Position numbers and translations under genes: made by a program
Part shown: piece after piece, positions 24,792-35,615 of the stretch
Position numbering within the stretch: the first letter of the stretch is position 1
Layout of the letters: each line of letters begins with the position of its first letter
Notes under the pieces: model-generated
What the model was told of the DNA's origin: nothing
Database searches by the model: none
The model's input: only the letters and a program-made list of their open reading frames with translations
NCBI GenBank assembly: GCA_963978905.1
Contig: OZ022259.1
Location: 868,001 to 932,000, forward strand
Length of the DNA stretch: 64,000 bases
Reading direction: 5' to 3'
Origin: Trichostrongylus colubriformis
Taxonomy: Eukaryota; Nematoda; Chromadorea; Rhabditida; Trichostrongylidae

Positions 24792-25038
24792 CCAGTTGGG
24801 CTGGCGCACACTACTGCGCGCGTCACACATGGAAGCATGCTGATTAGGCTCGATCGATATTGATCGATCAGTATCATCATTCGAACGGTTTGCAGAAACA
24901 GGGAATTCGCGAAAACGGGAAAAGGAAATTAAATCCCTCCCCATCAATGTCGTCCTTCTGCACCAATCGATATCGATCGAGCTCATTTTGCATGCTCCCA
25001 TGTGTGACGCGCGCAGTAGTGTGCGCCAGCCCAACTGG
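24792..25038. mobile_element. TA-flanked hairpin MITE (Tc1/mariner-type)
   Basis: The outer 48-50 bp of both ends are inverse copies with a single mismatch: the left begins CCAGTTGGGCTGGCGCACAC and the right ends GTGTGCGCCAGCCCAACTGG. The complementarity continues more loosely into a GATCGATAT-type palindrome, so nearly the whole 247 bp can fold. TA lies directly outside both ends (24790-24791 and 25039-25040), the target duplication of Tc1/mariner elements. Low divergence between arms suggests a recent insertion. Confidence 0.75.
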
Positions 25039-25052
25039 TATCTAGAATTCAT

Positions 25053-25690
25053 GATCCCAGCTTTGCTGCGACGCGAAATATGAATTTCCCGACATTCGTC
25101 TTTTTAGGTCTCTTATCAGTCTTTATCAGTTGCTATCATTTCCAGTCTCTCACCACTATTGCCCTCTTACAACCCCCTATATCATATCCAAAATTCAGGA
25201 TCCCAGCTTTGTTGCGACGCGAGATATCAATGCCCCGCCATTCGCCTTTCTAGGCTCCTTATCAGTCGTTATTACTTCCGCTCCCTCACCATTATTGTTT
25301 CCTTATCACTCCCTATATCACTTGTAAAAATCAGGCTCCCAGCTTTGCTGCGTCATGAGATATGAATTTCCCACCATTCGCCTTTCGAGGCTCCTTATCA
25401 CCTCTTATCAGTTGCTATCACTTCGGCTCCCTCACCATTAGTGTTCCCTTATCACCTCCCATATCACTTCAAAAATTCAGGCTCCCAGCTTGAGATATGC
25501 ATCGTGCTGCGTGCTGCGTCGTGAGATATGCATTTCCCGCCATTCGCCTTTCGAGGCTCCTTATCACCTCTTATCAGTTGCTATCACGTCGGCTCCCTCA
25601 CCATTAATGTTCCCTTATCATCCCCTATATCACTTTAAAAATTCAGGTCCCCAGCTTTGCTGCGACGCGAGATATGAATTTCGTGACAGA
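25053..25690 (+). repeat. Tandem repeat, about 146-bp unit, 4.3 copies
   Basis: Units start at about 25053, 25199, 25334, 25480 and 25646 (spacings 146, 135, 146 and 166). Each begins near TCCCAGCTTTGCTGCG and contains CATTCGCCTTTC, GGCTCCTTATCA, GGCTCCCTCACCATT and CCCTATATCACTT blocks. The fourth unit has a local duplication around TGCTGCGTGCTGCGTCG. It abuts a GACAGACAGACGGACGGACA microsatellite at 25684. Confidence 0.72.
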
Positions 25691-25734
25691 CAGACGGACG
25701 GACACACACACATACACAGACTAACGGATTGTAT

Positions 25735-26412
25735 TATCTGTGCAGAATAAATGGCCAAAGCATAACTGGCCATAACTTCGCTCAGACACAAGTTTACTTG
25801 TTGAAATAAGAACCATTCGAATCTACAGAATTTCGCCAATGATCTGTTGAAGAAAATATGTCACCATGATCAAATTCTGGATTGCTAGAATCAATAAAGT
25901 CAAGAATGGCATTTTTACCGTGCATAATTTTTCCGCCGCAGGTTTGCATTGGGAACCCGGAAAAAGTGGTAATCCGTCAGGGATATGTCTGGGGAATAAG
26001 GGGGGTGAGGGAGAGGCTCGATGCCTAACTGCATCATTTTTTTACTGGGTGCGCAAAACAACGCAAAACCCCACAGTTCGCAAGTCACCCGGCAGAAACT
26101 GATCGATACTCTCCCTCACCCCCTTCTTCCTCAGACCTATCTCTGACGAAATACCACTTTTTCCCGGTTCTCGATGCAAACCTGGGTCAGAAGGAGTTCG
26201 GCGAAACGATGCATGTTGAAAATGCCATCATTGACTTCATTAATATTCGCAATCCTGAATTTGATCATGATGGCATATTTTCTTTACCAGATCGTTGGCA
26301 AGGTTGTGTAGATTCGAATGGTTTTTATTTCGACAAATAAAGTTGTGTCTGAGCGAAGTTATGGCGTTTTGAAAAAAGTGTTCCGTTTTGGCCATTTATT
26401 CTGCACAGACCT
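25735..26412. repeat. Large imperfect palindrome, about 0.68 kb
   Basis: The left arm begins CTGTGCAGAATAAATGGCC and the right arm ends GGCCATTTATTCTGCACAG. Inner matches include TTTGCATTGGGAACC/GGTTCTCGATGCAAA and GGTGAGGGAGAG/CTCTCCCTCACC. The arms are about 300 bp and meet around 26040-26100. This is consistent with a foldback transposon next to the tandem repeat. No transposase is seen. Confidence 0.68.
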
Positions 26413-26908
26413 AATATATAGTAGTGATCCTAATAGATGCATACATCGGCAAGGAAAAGTACGTTATGTGAGTACAAGGGCATTCGAGACCAGTGCATCC
26501 AAATCAATACTTCTAATGGTGAAGAAGAACAAATAATTGTGAACTAGGGTTTTTATTTACGCCTGAGTTGGTGAAATACTCCGGGTCGCCTCAACCACTT
26601 CTGCTTTCCCCCATGACCACATAGCTCCAGAAAAAGTTATCATTTATACGCTCCCTCTCATCTCTCGAACGGAGCTGAATTCAACTCCGGGTTCCTGTAA
26701 TGGGCTAACAGTTTTTCTCTCGATTTCATCTCCAAAACTGGTGAAGTCCGTCTGGTTTTGGTAAAATTGACTAATTCCTGATGGAGTAGCGACTACAATT
26801 GCATTGACCGCTGACGCGTAGATCTATTCCCTGATCCATTCAGACCAATCAAACCCCATTCTACTCAAAAAAATGAGGCTATTTTCCAATATATCATCCA
26901 TGAGCAAT

Positions 26909-27554
26909 CTATGGTAACTTTTTTGATTTTTCTCTTTCCATTTTTTGGCACAGCTTTTTCACGAACTTTTGCTCGCTTCTCTCACTCTTTTCTATTCCAT
27001 GGGGATTACCCATCGTCGTGTTACTCATCCGGAAGAATAACTCATGGAATACGCACCATTTTTCAAAATTTTCATGCCTGACTGACACCTCGATTTTTCT
27101 CAGCTCGCTCAGGAAAAGGTTTCTTCTTGCAGATAGCATTTCATGTTCATCCGATCCATCTTAAACGTGGCTTTGTCGGAGTTGCTTTTCTTTCGACGTG
27201 ACTGTAGCGTGACCACTGGTTTCAGCGTCTAAAACCATCCATATTATGCCAAATAATGTCTTGAATGCAGAGACTTCAAGTGTAATCCGCTCCCTGATCT
27301 GCTGAATGAAAATAATCTGGCGCTGGTTGTGCACATCAAGGTTTTTCATGTGTTTAGCCGATCACGCTCATGGCAGCAGCTGTACTCTTAGCTGCGTCCA
27401 ACAGCTGACTGCCCGCCCGCATGTGAAACAGCCGTGATTGCGAGTGATGCTCTGCTTGGCTACCATTCGTGCTTTTTAGAAGCTGTGTACGTTCAGCAAA
27501 GTGATTGTTGTGGGTGCCAGTATCAAAAAGGGTTTTGAGCATTGAAGCCACCAT
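26909..27554 (-). pseudogene. Degenerate coding-like region, unknown family
   Basis: Three consecutive minus-strand open frames (27554-27354, 27349-27161, 27139-26909) of 60-76 codons are separated only by stops and one frame change. Their translations have balanced composition, including a KTLFDTGTHNNHF segment and helical charged stretches. A DTG triplet might suggest a retroviral-type protease of an LTR element, but no flanking motif supports this. It could be a decayed transposon or host gene. I do not recognise it. Confidence 0.3.
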
Positions 27555-27561
27555 AAATGAG

Positions 27562-28845
27562 CGATGTCTGCTGTGGAAGTTGATTAGAGGTGAACAGGAT
27601 TAGACACTGCCAAACACAGTCCGTCTTCATGTACCCGTCATTTGGCTGTTTTGCATGTAGGCGGCCTTTTCAGCTTTTTATCTTTATCTCGATCTTCAAA
27701 ACCGTGCTAAACATGAAGTGCGAGCTATATGTAAAGCAGAAGTTTAATGTATTTGTTTGTTTGTTTGTCTGAAGCTTGGTGTGTTTGTTTTTGTCTATCT
27801 GTCTGCCTTTCCATCGTTTAGAGGTAGGCAAACCGGAGGTAGGGTCTATTAGCTCTGTACTGTGCACTATGTTCCCGTTCATGTACAGTATATTTCTCTT
27901 CTAATTTTCAAAATCCGCAGACTTTGGTGTGGCGAAAATGATTTTGTCATCGTGTTTTCCTATTTACCGTGCCGCTTTTGCATTGAAAAAAAAAAGACTT
28001 GGGGTCAAACGCTCGGGGGAGGAGGAGAAACGCGGCTTGCCGTCATCAATTGGGAGATTGCTGAGGACACTGTCAGGGTCCTTTCCTGAAGAGGCTCAAG
28101 CAAACCTGGGAGAGCCAAGACAGCTAGAGGACACGCCCCCAACTTCGAGAACGATCCTTCCGGTACAGCAAATCGCCTGTACCCCCGCCTGTAGCAAAAC
28201 TTGCCCTGCCCTCCTTAGGTGATCAGCACAAGAATTACAGTAGTAAAATACTTAGTATTCAATCAGGGATAGGTACTTATTTGTAGATGTTATTGATGTT
28301 GGAAGGAAAGAGGTCGTATATAGGTCGTCGTTGAGGGGGGGGGGGGCGAGTCGTACTGAATCGGCCGGTTTCCTCGACACCTGGGTGTGCTCTGGTACGA
28401 GGTGTGCATCTTTTTGATCGCAGCTAACTGGCCCCTGCAGGTGCGTCTTCCATTTATAGTCCGGTCAAAGATTGCACTGGTTCATTAGTATCGATTTTCT
28501 GTGGACTGTATCAGCTGATGCGTTCGATGCGTGAAGAGGCGGGGACGGCGATGAATCAGCTAATTCAATGAATCGTTCGTGTGTAAATCAACGTTCACAA
28601 CATCCCAAACCTGTCTGCAATCCGATTACTATTGAATGCATGAAAGGGAGCCTGTGAAGGCTGTTCACCCAACATAAGACACTGTTCGAAGACAATGCAC
28701 CTTTACGGCATCAAACAGCCGCTTCGCATGGTCATGATCCCTGGATCGGTCTTGTTGCCAGCCAAGTTTGCCCTTTTTAGGATTAATCGTTTGATGAAGC
28801 ATTAGCGATTCCAACTAAAGAAACCGCCGGGACTCACGAGAAAAT
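27562..28845. other. Mostly non-coding; one candidate exon
   Basis: At 27929-28222 an open frame contains LKKKRLGVKRSGEEEKRG followed by a Pro/Ser/Glu-rich tail, preceded by an AAAATCCGCAG acceptor (27920). No known domain or downstream partner was found. A poly-G tract of about 12 lies near 28336-28347. The remainder is unassigned. Confidence 0.25.
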
Positions 28846-29149
28846 CAGAACTGAGAAGACATATCTTCTGTGAACGAACCTTCCAGTTCAGAGTAGATGA
28901 TCCTCGGCGAAGCTCCCATTGGAAAGCACGGTTTTGGGTTTTTTAAAAGCAATTTCCGCGTGTTCTTCCGAACTGGAACGCGTTTACATGTTCTTAGCCC
29001 CTCGCCCGTCTGCAACTACCCCCACCGGACCAAGTTTTGAACCGTTTCATTTCGTTTTTCCCTACTTCTACACTGCTGATCACGTCGATTTTCATATTCC
29101 TCGAGAATTCCACAGTTAGCCAAAAATTACCTTGTCAGTATCTTCAAGG
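28846..29149 (+). repeat. Family A dispersed repeat
   Basis: Shares CAGAACTGAGAAG, GAACCTTCCAGTTCAGAG, CCATTGGAAAGCACGG and a TTCATATTCC...GTTAGCCAAAAATTACC right end with the other copies. Its terminus (CAGTATCTTCAAGG) is a diverged GGTGTCTTTAA. The centre is shorter than in 22089-22467. Confidence 0.58.
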
Positions 29150-29339
29150 AATAAAGAGCGTTTAGAGCAGCTCCCAGTTCGTGCCTGCACTGATGGCAGC
29201 ACCTGGCCCGTTTTTCAGATTGTTACAAATCTTCATCCATCAGGAAATTGAAGGCATCGTTGCGATCTAGTGAAGCGCGTACCTCTGTGCGTAGCACCCA
29301 TGTGCGGTATCAAAATAGGTGCTTAGAGACTCTTGTGGG

Positions 29340-29460
29340 GTGCTTAGAAAGGGTTTGCGCTTAAAAATAAAAAAAGAAATAAAAAATAAAAAATAAAAAA
29401 AGATAAAAAATAAAAAAAAATAAATAAAAATGGAAATAATAAAAAATAAGTGCTTAGAAA
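29340..29460. repeat. A-rich tract bounded by an 11-bp direct repeat
   Basis: GTGCTTAGAAA is present at 29340-29350 and again at 29450-29460. Between them lies a short GGGTTTGCGCTT segment and then about 85 bp of A-rich AAATAAA-type sequence. This is the layout of a severely truncated retroposed insertion with its poly(A)-like tail. Simple expansion next to a chance repeat is the alternative. Confidence 0.45.
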
Positions 29461-29775
29461 CTTTTGTAGAGGTAACTTCGATTCATCCTGGAATATGAAA
29501 ACAGGCATGCTAAGTAGTGCAATAATAGAGAAAGAATGGAGCGAAAATTCTCGAAACCACGGAAATAGGACCCCTCACGATCGAGGACGTGCTTTCGCAC
29601 CCTCTGCATCACTGAAGTGGGTGATGAAGGGCAGTCAGCCATGAAGGTGCCCTGCTGTATTGAGCTAATCAGCCATTGTCAACCACAACCTTATCGGCAG
29701 GGTTCTCCCAAGGTAAGTGTACTCTTCATTCGACATGTGTGTTTTCCACCTTTGAAGCGTCACATGAAAGTGCAA

Positions 29776-30853
29776 AACCGCTTGTACATACTTTGCGGTG
29801 CCGGCTGCAAGGCGTGCCTGCGGGTCTCTGCGTTCCCCGCTTGTGGCACCCTGTCTCATTGCCGGCGTCGTCTCTGCACCTCTTCCGTGCCACTCTGCCT
29901 CGCTGCCTGTGAACGCAACCACGCCCTGCCGGCGCAAAGTATTAGGTTGATTCATAATAAATCGGACAAATTGACCAATTTTAATCATTGTCGTACAACT
30001 TTTTTACGACAACAGGGATTCACTTGAAATATACTCCATTTTATCGATGATCTTCTGCCACGGTATAGGCAGATCATGAATGCCCTTGCTCCAGAAGGCC
30101 GGAAGCTGGAGCTCGAAGAAGTTGCCGAGTGCCGCCTTGACCTCGTCGCGAGTTTTGAAGTCTTGGCCGTCCAGGTGGCGTTGGCTGTGGGAGAAAAGGT
30201 GGAAATCTGAAGGGGCCAGGTCTGGGGAGTACGGTGGGTATAGAAGTACGGTCCAACTGTACGACAGCAGCTCGGCCTTGGTCGATCTTGCGAAGTGCGG
30301 TCTGTGGGGAAGTAGACACGTTGTCGTGCTGGAAGTAGACATGTGACCGCCGCCGTAGCGAACTTTGGACATTGGCCTTCAATTCTCGTAATTGACGAAC
30401 GTAGACGTCGGCGGATACTGTGGTACCTTCATCGAGCAGCTCCCAGTACTCTACGCCGTGTACGCTCCACCAACCGCGGTTTTCGTCTTCGATGGAATAG
30501 TCGCCTGACGCAAACTTCGAATGCTACAACTACAGAGTACTTCTGCCGGGGGCATGCTCCTTGTGAACTTCTATCAGACGTCTGCCGATATCCACGGGTT
30601 CCTGGCCAGATAGCGATATAAATAGTATGACGTTGCGGATGTGGTCTCTGGACCGCTTGAAATCGTGCGGCATTGTGGCGGAATGAATTTACTTTGGAGT
30701 GATTATTTTGCGGTACTTTGAAGAGCTTTTCATACTCATTCCAACGGTACCTCGCGCGTCCATTTTCGTTTATTCGTTACTGAGTTATGATCTCTAGAAA
30801 TCATCACTACCATTTGTCCGATTTATTATGAATCAACCTAATATGAACGCGGC
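29776..30853. mobile_element. PIF/Harbinger-like MITE interrupted by a mariner
   Basis: The left end (ACCGCTTGTACATACTTTGCGG) and right end (GCAAAGTA, then TGAACGCGGC after the mariner) are inverse repeats. If 29942-30841 and one TA are removed, the right end reads GCAAAGTATGAACGCGGC, nearly identical to 41217-41237 at the end of the MITE 40668-41237. The MITE itself is about 180 bp and GC-rich. The 136-codon plus frame at 29617-30027 crosses this boundary and is not a gene. Confidence 0.66.
29942..30841 (-). mobile_element. mariner element, 900 bp, internally deleted
   Basis: Perfect 30-bp terminal inverted repeats (TTAGGTTGATTCATAATAAA outward) are flanked by TA on both sides (29940-29941 and 30842-30843). 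TTAGGTTG is a common mariner end. On the minus strand a transposase starts at 30673 (HDFKRSRDHIRNVILF, the N-terminal helix region) and its C-terminus lies in 30372-30004, with PYSPDLAPSDFHLF (third catalytic Asp) and a WQKIID C-terminal motif. The HDN motif of the second Asp lies in another frame (30382-30074) and the first Asp region is missing. Only about 670 bp of a roughly 1-kb gene remains. Confidence 0.85.
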
Positions 30854-30856
30854 TTA

Positions 30857-31832
30857 AGGCTGCTTACATACTGTGCGACGCACGTGCGACCTCAGTTGCT
30901 GACGGCTGCTGTGTGCTCTGTTTATGAAGTGTGGCCAGGTTGTTTATCTGATGATGATGCTCTTAGACGTTCCCTCTACTTTTCACTCTTTTTTGGACTT
31001 ATTATCTTTCGTAATAGTAGCTGTGAATCTCTTAGCCTTCACCGGCGATCATTGCTATTTGCATTGTTTGTTTGGAACATTCGATGAAATGGGATGAGGG
31101 ACGTGCGCTACCTCCTTTTTCATTCGGATAAGTGGAGACCGCTATGTACTTGCGACCAGATGTTGCATAAAGTGAACACGAGCGTTCCTTAGTACGGGGC
31201 GCTCCGGTTCTTTATCGGGCATGATTTTTCAACGGTTTTACGGCCGTGCGGCGAATTCAAAGCGACAGCGAGTCGCGCCTTATCATCGCAACCGCCGCTG
31301 CTCGATTGTTCCAGTTGCCGGGCATATCAGTGAAACATGGGTGTTCGGCGCGTCCGCTCCGCCTTTTCATTCCGTGCCGCCACCGTTGTCGCGAATTTCA
31401 ATGGTCGCCTTATCCAGAATCTCGATATTCCCCACTTCCCTTGGTGAAGCGTTCAAAATCGGTCTATTCGTGGTTTTCTGGAGAATGAGTTGATAGCGAA
31501 GCACTTAGTTAGCAGCAATCATTGTCTATGATGTTTTCCGACCAGTTACGATCGATCGATGACTGCATTCATCGATTTGCCTTTGAATCTGCAACTTGTT
31601 TCAGATTACTAAGGTATTACGGTGTGTGTAACTTGCTGTGAATGCCTTCCTCTTTTAGGTGCAGCGCCTTGCAGTTTCTTTTTCGTAGTAGAGCTCCATT
31701 TTCCCTAAGTCAAACGGCACTCGATTTATCTCCTCTCTTTTGCTTTCTGGTTTAGGAAAGCGGATTGCAGCAAAAGTTGCAACTTGTTGAATGTTTATCA
31801 GTAATATGCCCATAATTGAACAGTAACAAGAT
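30857..31832. other. Non-coding stretch, nothing firmly recognised
   Basis: It starts with another PIF-like end fragment (GGCTGCTTACATACTGTGCG, 30857). At 31340-31450 several frames are open in GC-richer DNA, one containing FSFRAATVVANFNGRL; no splice partner or domain was found. Confidence 0.35.
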
Positions 31833-31833
31833 A

Positions 31834-31998
31834 AGGCTGCCGTAAGAATTCGCGACTCTGGTTTTTCGTTTCCACGGTTTTGCAGCGTCGCACTTCCGCA
31901 CGCGATGATGTGAACTTGAGACCTTGCATTGCCGCAAATCCGCTTGCGGAGCCGCGACACCGCAGAATCGCAAAATCGCGAATTTTGACGGCAGTCTG
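31834..31998. mobile_element. Family C (PIF-like) MITE
   Basis: The ends GGCTGCCGTAAGAATTCGCG and CGCGAATTTTGACGGCAGTC are inverse repeats. The reverse complement of the interior (GTCGCGGCTCCGC, GGCAATG, GTGCGACGCTG) aligns with 40084-40227. The ends resemble the GGCCGC...ACTTTGCGATTTTG ends of the larger MITE at 40668. Confidence 0.6.
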
Positions 31999-32180
31999 AG
32001 CTGTAAAAGATGATACGTGTGGGTAGTTGACGTGTACGGTACTTCATGTAACATGCTACGTTTAACATTAAACGAATTGTATCCCCTCCCCTCAGTACAC
32101 CGTCATGTCATGTTTTCACGCCAGCTTGTGTAGCTTGAATTTTTTTTTGATCTTCGTATTTTTTGACGCATGTTACGTTC

Positions 32181-32420
32181 TGCAATGATTTCGTTCCGTT
32201 TTTCATCCTCTGTTTTTCACAGCATTTCCCTCGTCTTTAGACAAAGTGCATAGATGCATTCGAAGCAGCTTTTCCTGCTATGCAAAACGGTACTTGTTTT
32301 TAAATTTTTGTTTTTCTGGGGCTTAGAAATGGGGTGCTCGGGAGACAAAAATCGGCTTGGCCAATAATCGAGATTTTATCAATCAGTTTCATTAGGCCAA
32401 AGACAACCTTAATTCACGTG
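32181..32420 (+). repeat. Family B repeat, left part only
   Basis: Starts TGCAATGATTTCGTTCCG and continues CTCTGTTTTTCACAGCATT, GGCTTAGAAATGGGGTGCTC and AATAATCGAGATTTTATCA, matching 24090-24789. The right half is missing; the RTE element begins a few bases further on. Confidence 0.55.
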
Positions 32421-32427
32421 TATCATC

Positions 32428-34020
32428 TGTCGTCCCGTTGCTCATTGAGAGCCTCGAGCGGGGGCCAGCAATGTCTCTATTCGTCCCTTTGCGAATCAAA
32501 GTAGTCCAGTGAACCCTTTTAGCTCCAGAGACACGCAGCCTCTCCTTTCCTTCGCGCAGAGCCTTTGTGAAGAAGTCTGACCATAGGGCCGAAGGTCGTC
32601 CAGGTGTTCGTTTGACGTCTCAAGGGATTCACTCAGTAACCGCTCTAGTCCAACGGTCACCGCGATATCATATAGCGTGTGCGACCCATCTAATCTTCGC
32701 TTCCTTGGCAAATACGGAAGCGTCACTGATCTTCGATCGTCGGGGGTGGGGAGTTCGGAACTTTGGATTCCCCTCAACACTTGTGTATATCCTGTTTGGG
32801 CCGATTGCTGTACCATTCTTCGTGGACGAAATAGCATGTCGGACTTTGCAAAGGAGGAATGAAGAACGACATATTCATTGTGCTTTAAATTGCTTCTAAG
32901 CAGTTAGCCATGGCTATCGAAGAGATCCGAGTAGAAGTCGAAGACCACCTTCTGCATAGCTCTTCGGGAAGCAGCAACTGTACCGTCCGGACGCCGGGAA
33001 TCGGTTATTTTCGTCCTTCTGGCGAAACTCGGACATTGCGTATGCCCCTCTCAACCCGTGCTGCTTCAGTCAACACTTCTTTCCTTGAGTTCTCCTCGTC
33101 TTGAGATCTTTTTTATCACCTCTCTGCATTGCTTCGCCAGTTCGGGCAGTTGATAATCACCTTCGGCTCGGGATGTTCCACGTTGGCATATCGGCTCGAG
33201 AGTTCCCAAAGAAAGACCCCTCTTGATGACTTTCAAACTCTCTACTCTCTTAGCACTATCGTGACGTTGTTCAACAAGCCGGTTGAACTCGTCGATGTTT
33301 TCGACAACAGAATCATCCGCATACCCCTGTGAGAGACACGAAGTGATTCCAGTTGATGGCCTGAATCTTCACTTCTTGGATTTCGTAGGTCTATCTCCAC
33401 GTATCGTAAAGAGGAATCTTGCGCGAATGAGTCAATGATTCGACCCCGTATAGAACTTCGGAACAATAGCGGCGTCGGTCAGACAAAACCTTTGATTGAA
33501 GATGGTTTCGCTATGAAATTGTCTACCAGGTGACTTCCAGGTCCTTCGTAGATGAGAGGGCATCTGGAACTGTGAGTTACCATGGAAGGAGTTTAGCGAC
33601 ATAATAATATCAGACAGCCTTTCACCCTGCTCATTCCATTCTGTTCCGTGATCCCGGTGAGGAGTTCGTTATCCGTTCTTATAGGGCCAATAGCGTTGAA
33701 ATCGCCTACGATGACCTTGAAGAAGGTATGGTCTTCCTTATAGAACTTATCCAATCAATTCCATATAAAATGCTTCGAGCTTGTCCTCGTCGTGGCTTGA
33801 TGTTGGTATGTAGGCGACGAAGATGGTTGAAGCCGGAATTGAACCACATCTTTTCAATCGCAGACGTCCGTTTCATGTTGACAGATTTCCGTACGAATCG
33901 ATGTCCATGGCCAAGTGCATGTTGACGAAAATGCTCACACCGCCAACTCCTCTCCTGTCGCATGTCCTAAGGAACAGTTTTAGCGGCGTTGTTTTCTCGT
34001 CTCGAGGCTTGCATCATCAG
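32428..34020 (-). mobile_element. RTE-type LINE with polymerase core deleted
   Basis: On the minus strand from about 34010: an apurinic-endonuclease region of RTE ORF2 (DRRGVGGVSIFVNMHLAM, then IGDFNA-like and SDH-type regions in pieces down to 33240), then the linker (LAKQCREVIKKDLK, 33140) and VVFDFYSDLFDS (about 32930). It then jumps to the C-terminal end (WSDFFTKAL at 32580, HWTTL, and PLEALNEQRDDR at 32430). The palm domain with the YADD-like motif is absent, so about half of a roughly 3-kb element is gone. Many stops and frameshifts are present. RTE elements encode an endonuclease and reverse transcriptase. Confidence 0.75.
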
Positions 34021-34429
34021 ATATTCGGAAGTACGGCGTGAATGCGAAACGGTTGTATTGGATGTCTAGGCATGGGCAATGCGAAGAACTGTTCGTTCAC
34101 CTCGACACCCTGGACGCCCTCATGCAGCCCCACCAGCGGCTCAGTGGGCACTTCTTCACCAAGTGTAGCCCACGAGTTGTGTGGTGGCACGTTCTCCATT
34201 TGACGAAAAGTGGGTGAGGTGGATATTTCTGGAAAAGGTTTAAGATAACATTTAAACCGTTTTCCCACCCGTCGCTGAACGTGTTTTGTGCCTCCCAACA
34301 TTAGGTTTTTTCAGTCTGCCAGTGCAAGTTAACAACTTGTGTTGCGTCGCTATAGCATACATTATGTCTGACGCGCCTTGCACGTTCTCAGGTTTGTTAT
34401 ATCATTTATGCGATTCGCTCAGTTCGTTC

Positions 34430-34790
34430 CGTTTTCGATTCTCTGTGTTTCACACATTCTCTACATCTTTCGCAAAGCGTTTTTATTCCATAGAGTTTTT
34501 CAGCTCTACATAATTGTGCCACTTCCTTTTTTATCCTTGAGCTGTTAAATATTCATAAGGCTTAGAAATTGAGTAATCAGGAGGCAAAAATCTGCTTTTT
34601 CGGCACCAGGCTTTCCCCTCTGTTAACAGAGGTTGTCAAACAGCATCATTAGACTGAAATAACCTTCAATTTTAAAAATAGTTTGATTAGTTATGTACTA
34701 TTTCTTTCATGTCAATCGACGTGGAGCAGAGAAGGTCAGCTTTTTGGACCACCTGCGCCAATTTTTGCCTCTTGGTTACAGTCTCTATTC
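34430..34790 (+). repeat. Family B repeat, partial
   Basis: TTCCGTTTTCGATTCTCTGT, CACATTCTCTACATCTTTCG, GGCTTAGAAATTGAGTAATC and AGGAGGCAAAAATCTGC blocks match the family. The right half ends in the inverted GGAGCAGAGAAGGTCAGC region near 34721-34740. Terminal TGCAATAAG was not found. Confidence 0.55.
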
Positions 34791-34952
34791 CGGCGTCAAA
34801 CAGCGCGTGGCCCACAGACATGCAGCGCCGCAGCACCTAGGGCCGTTGCATAGTTATCCGTTGATCGCTTGTTTTTGGCTGTTTCCTTCAAGTTTTAGTA
34901 TTACTCTCAATTTCTGCTACTATAGGCGCATCTAATTTCTGCTATCATTCGG

Positions 34953-35615
34953 TTCTTCATGGGAAGTAAGTCTTTCAGATTTACTCAACTCAATCTTCAA
35001 TAATGCATGATTTCGCTGCACTTTATTACCTTTTCGCAAGGTTTTTGAAGTTTCTCTCTCCCACTATTGACTATTTGATGTTATCCTCTTATTTAGTCGT
35101 CCTGGTTTTCATCATAGTGTCATTGTTGTGCCCTCATTCTTGTCGGGATCCACTTTGACTTTATTTTGAGGGCTGTGGTCACTTCGCACCATGTGTTTTT
35201 CAGCCCTTCGCTGTTTTTTGTGTTCCGTGTTTGAGAGTTACTACTATTTCTACTTCATTCATTTTTCATAATGATGTCGTTGATGTTTTCTTATTTTTAT
35301 TAAAGGCTCTGTTCGGCATTGTTTTCAAGGATGCGGACCTACTAAAACAATGTGTTTCATGAGAGACATTACAAGATATCGGAGTTTGCAGCTTTAACAA
35401 GCTGTCTTTAGAGTGCTCAGAAATCGTAATGAGTTTCTCTTTCCTTTTTCTATGAGCAGTGTAAAATGTGTAAGCTCCTCCGAATTTTACTCCGTGGTGT
35501 GCGCAATAAGTGTTCACTCTTGTTTCCTTCTTGGTCTGGGTGAAAAGTCTTGAGCTTCTTTGGAGTGTTGTTCTAGTTAATCTTCACAGAAGCTGTCGCA
35601 TGCTTTCGTATTCGC
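34953..35615. repeat. Left arm of a long inverted repeat
   Basis: The inverse, diverged copy lies at 37154-37841. Matching landmarks are GATTTACTCAACTC, GCATGATTTCGCTGCA, GAGGGCTGTGGTCA, ATGTGTTTTTCAGC, CGGAGTTTGCAGCT and AAAAGTCTTGAGCTT. On the minus strand 35517-35266 is an open frame of 83 codons containing YCAHHGVKFGG and ITISEHSKDSLLKLQTPI. The right arm keeps a similar peptide (ITIAEHPKDSLF) on the plus strand despite base changes, hinting that the arms once coded for protein. The protein is not recognised. Confidence 0.66.

Noticed and set aside
25053..25690. Regularly spaced repeats, checked as CRISPR
   Set aside because: Units are about 146 bp and contiguous with no unique spacers, and the setting is eukaryotic.
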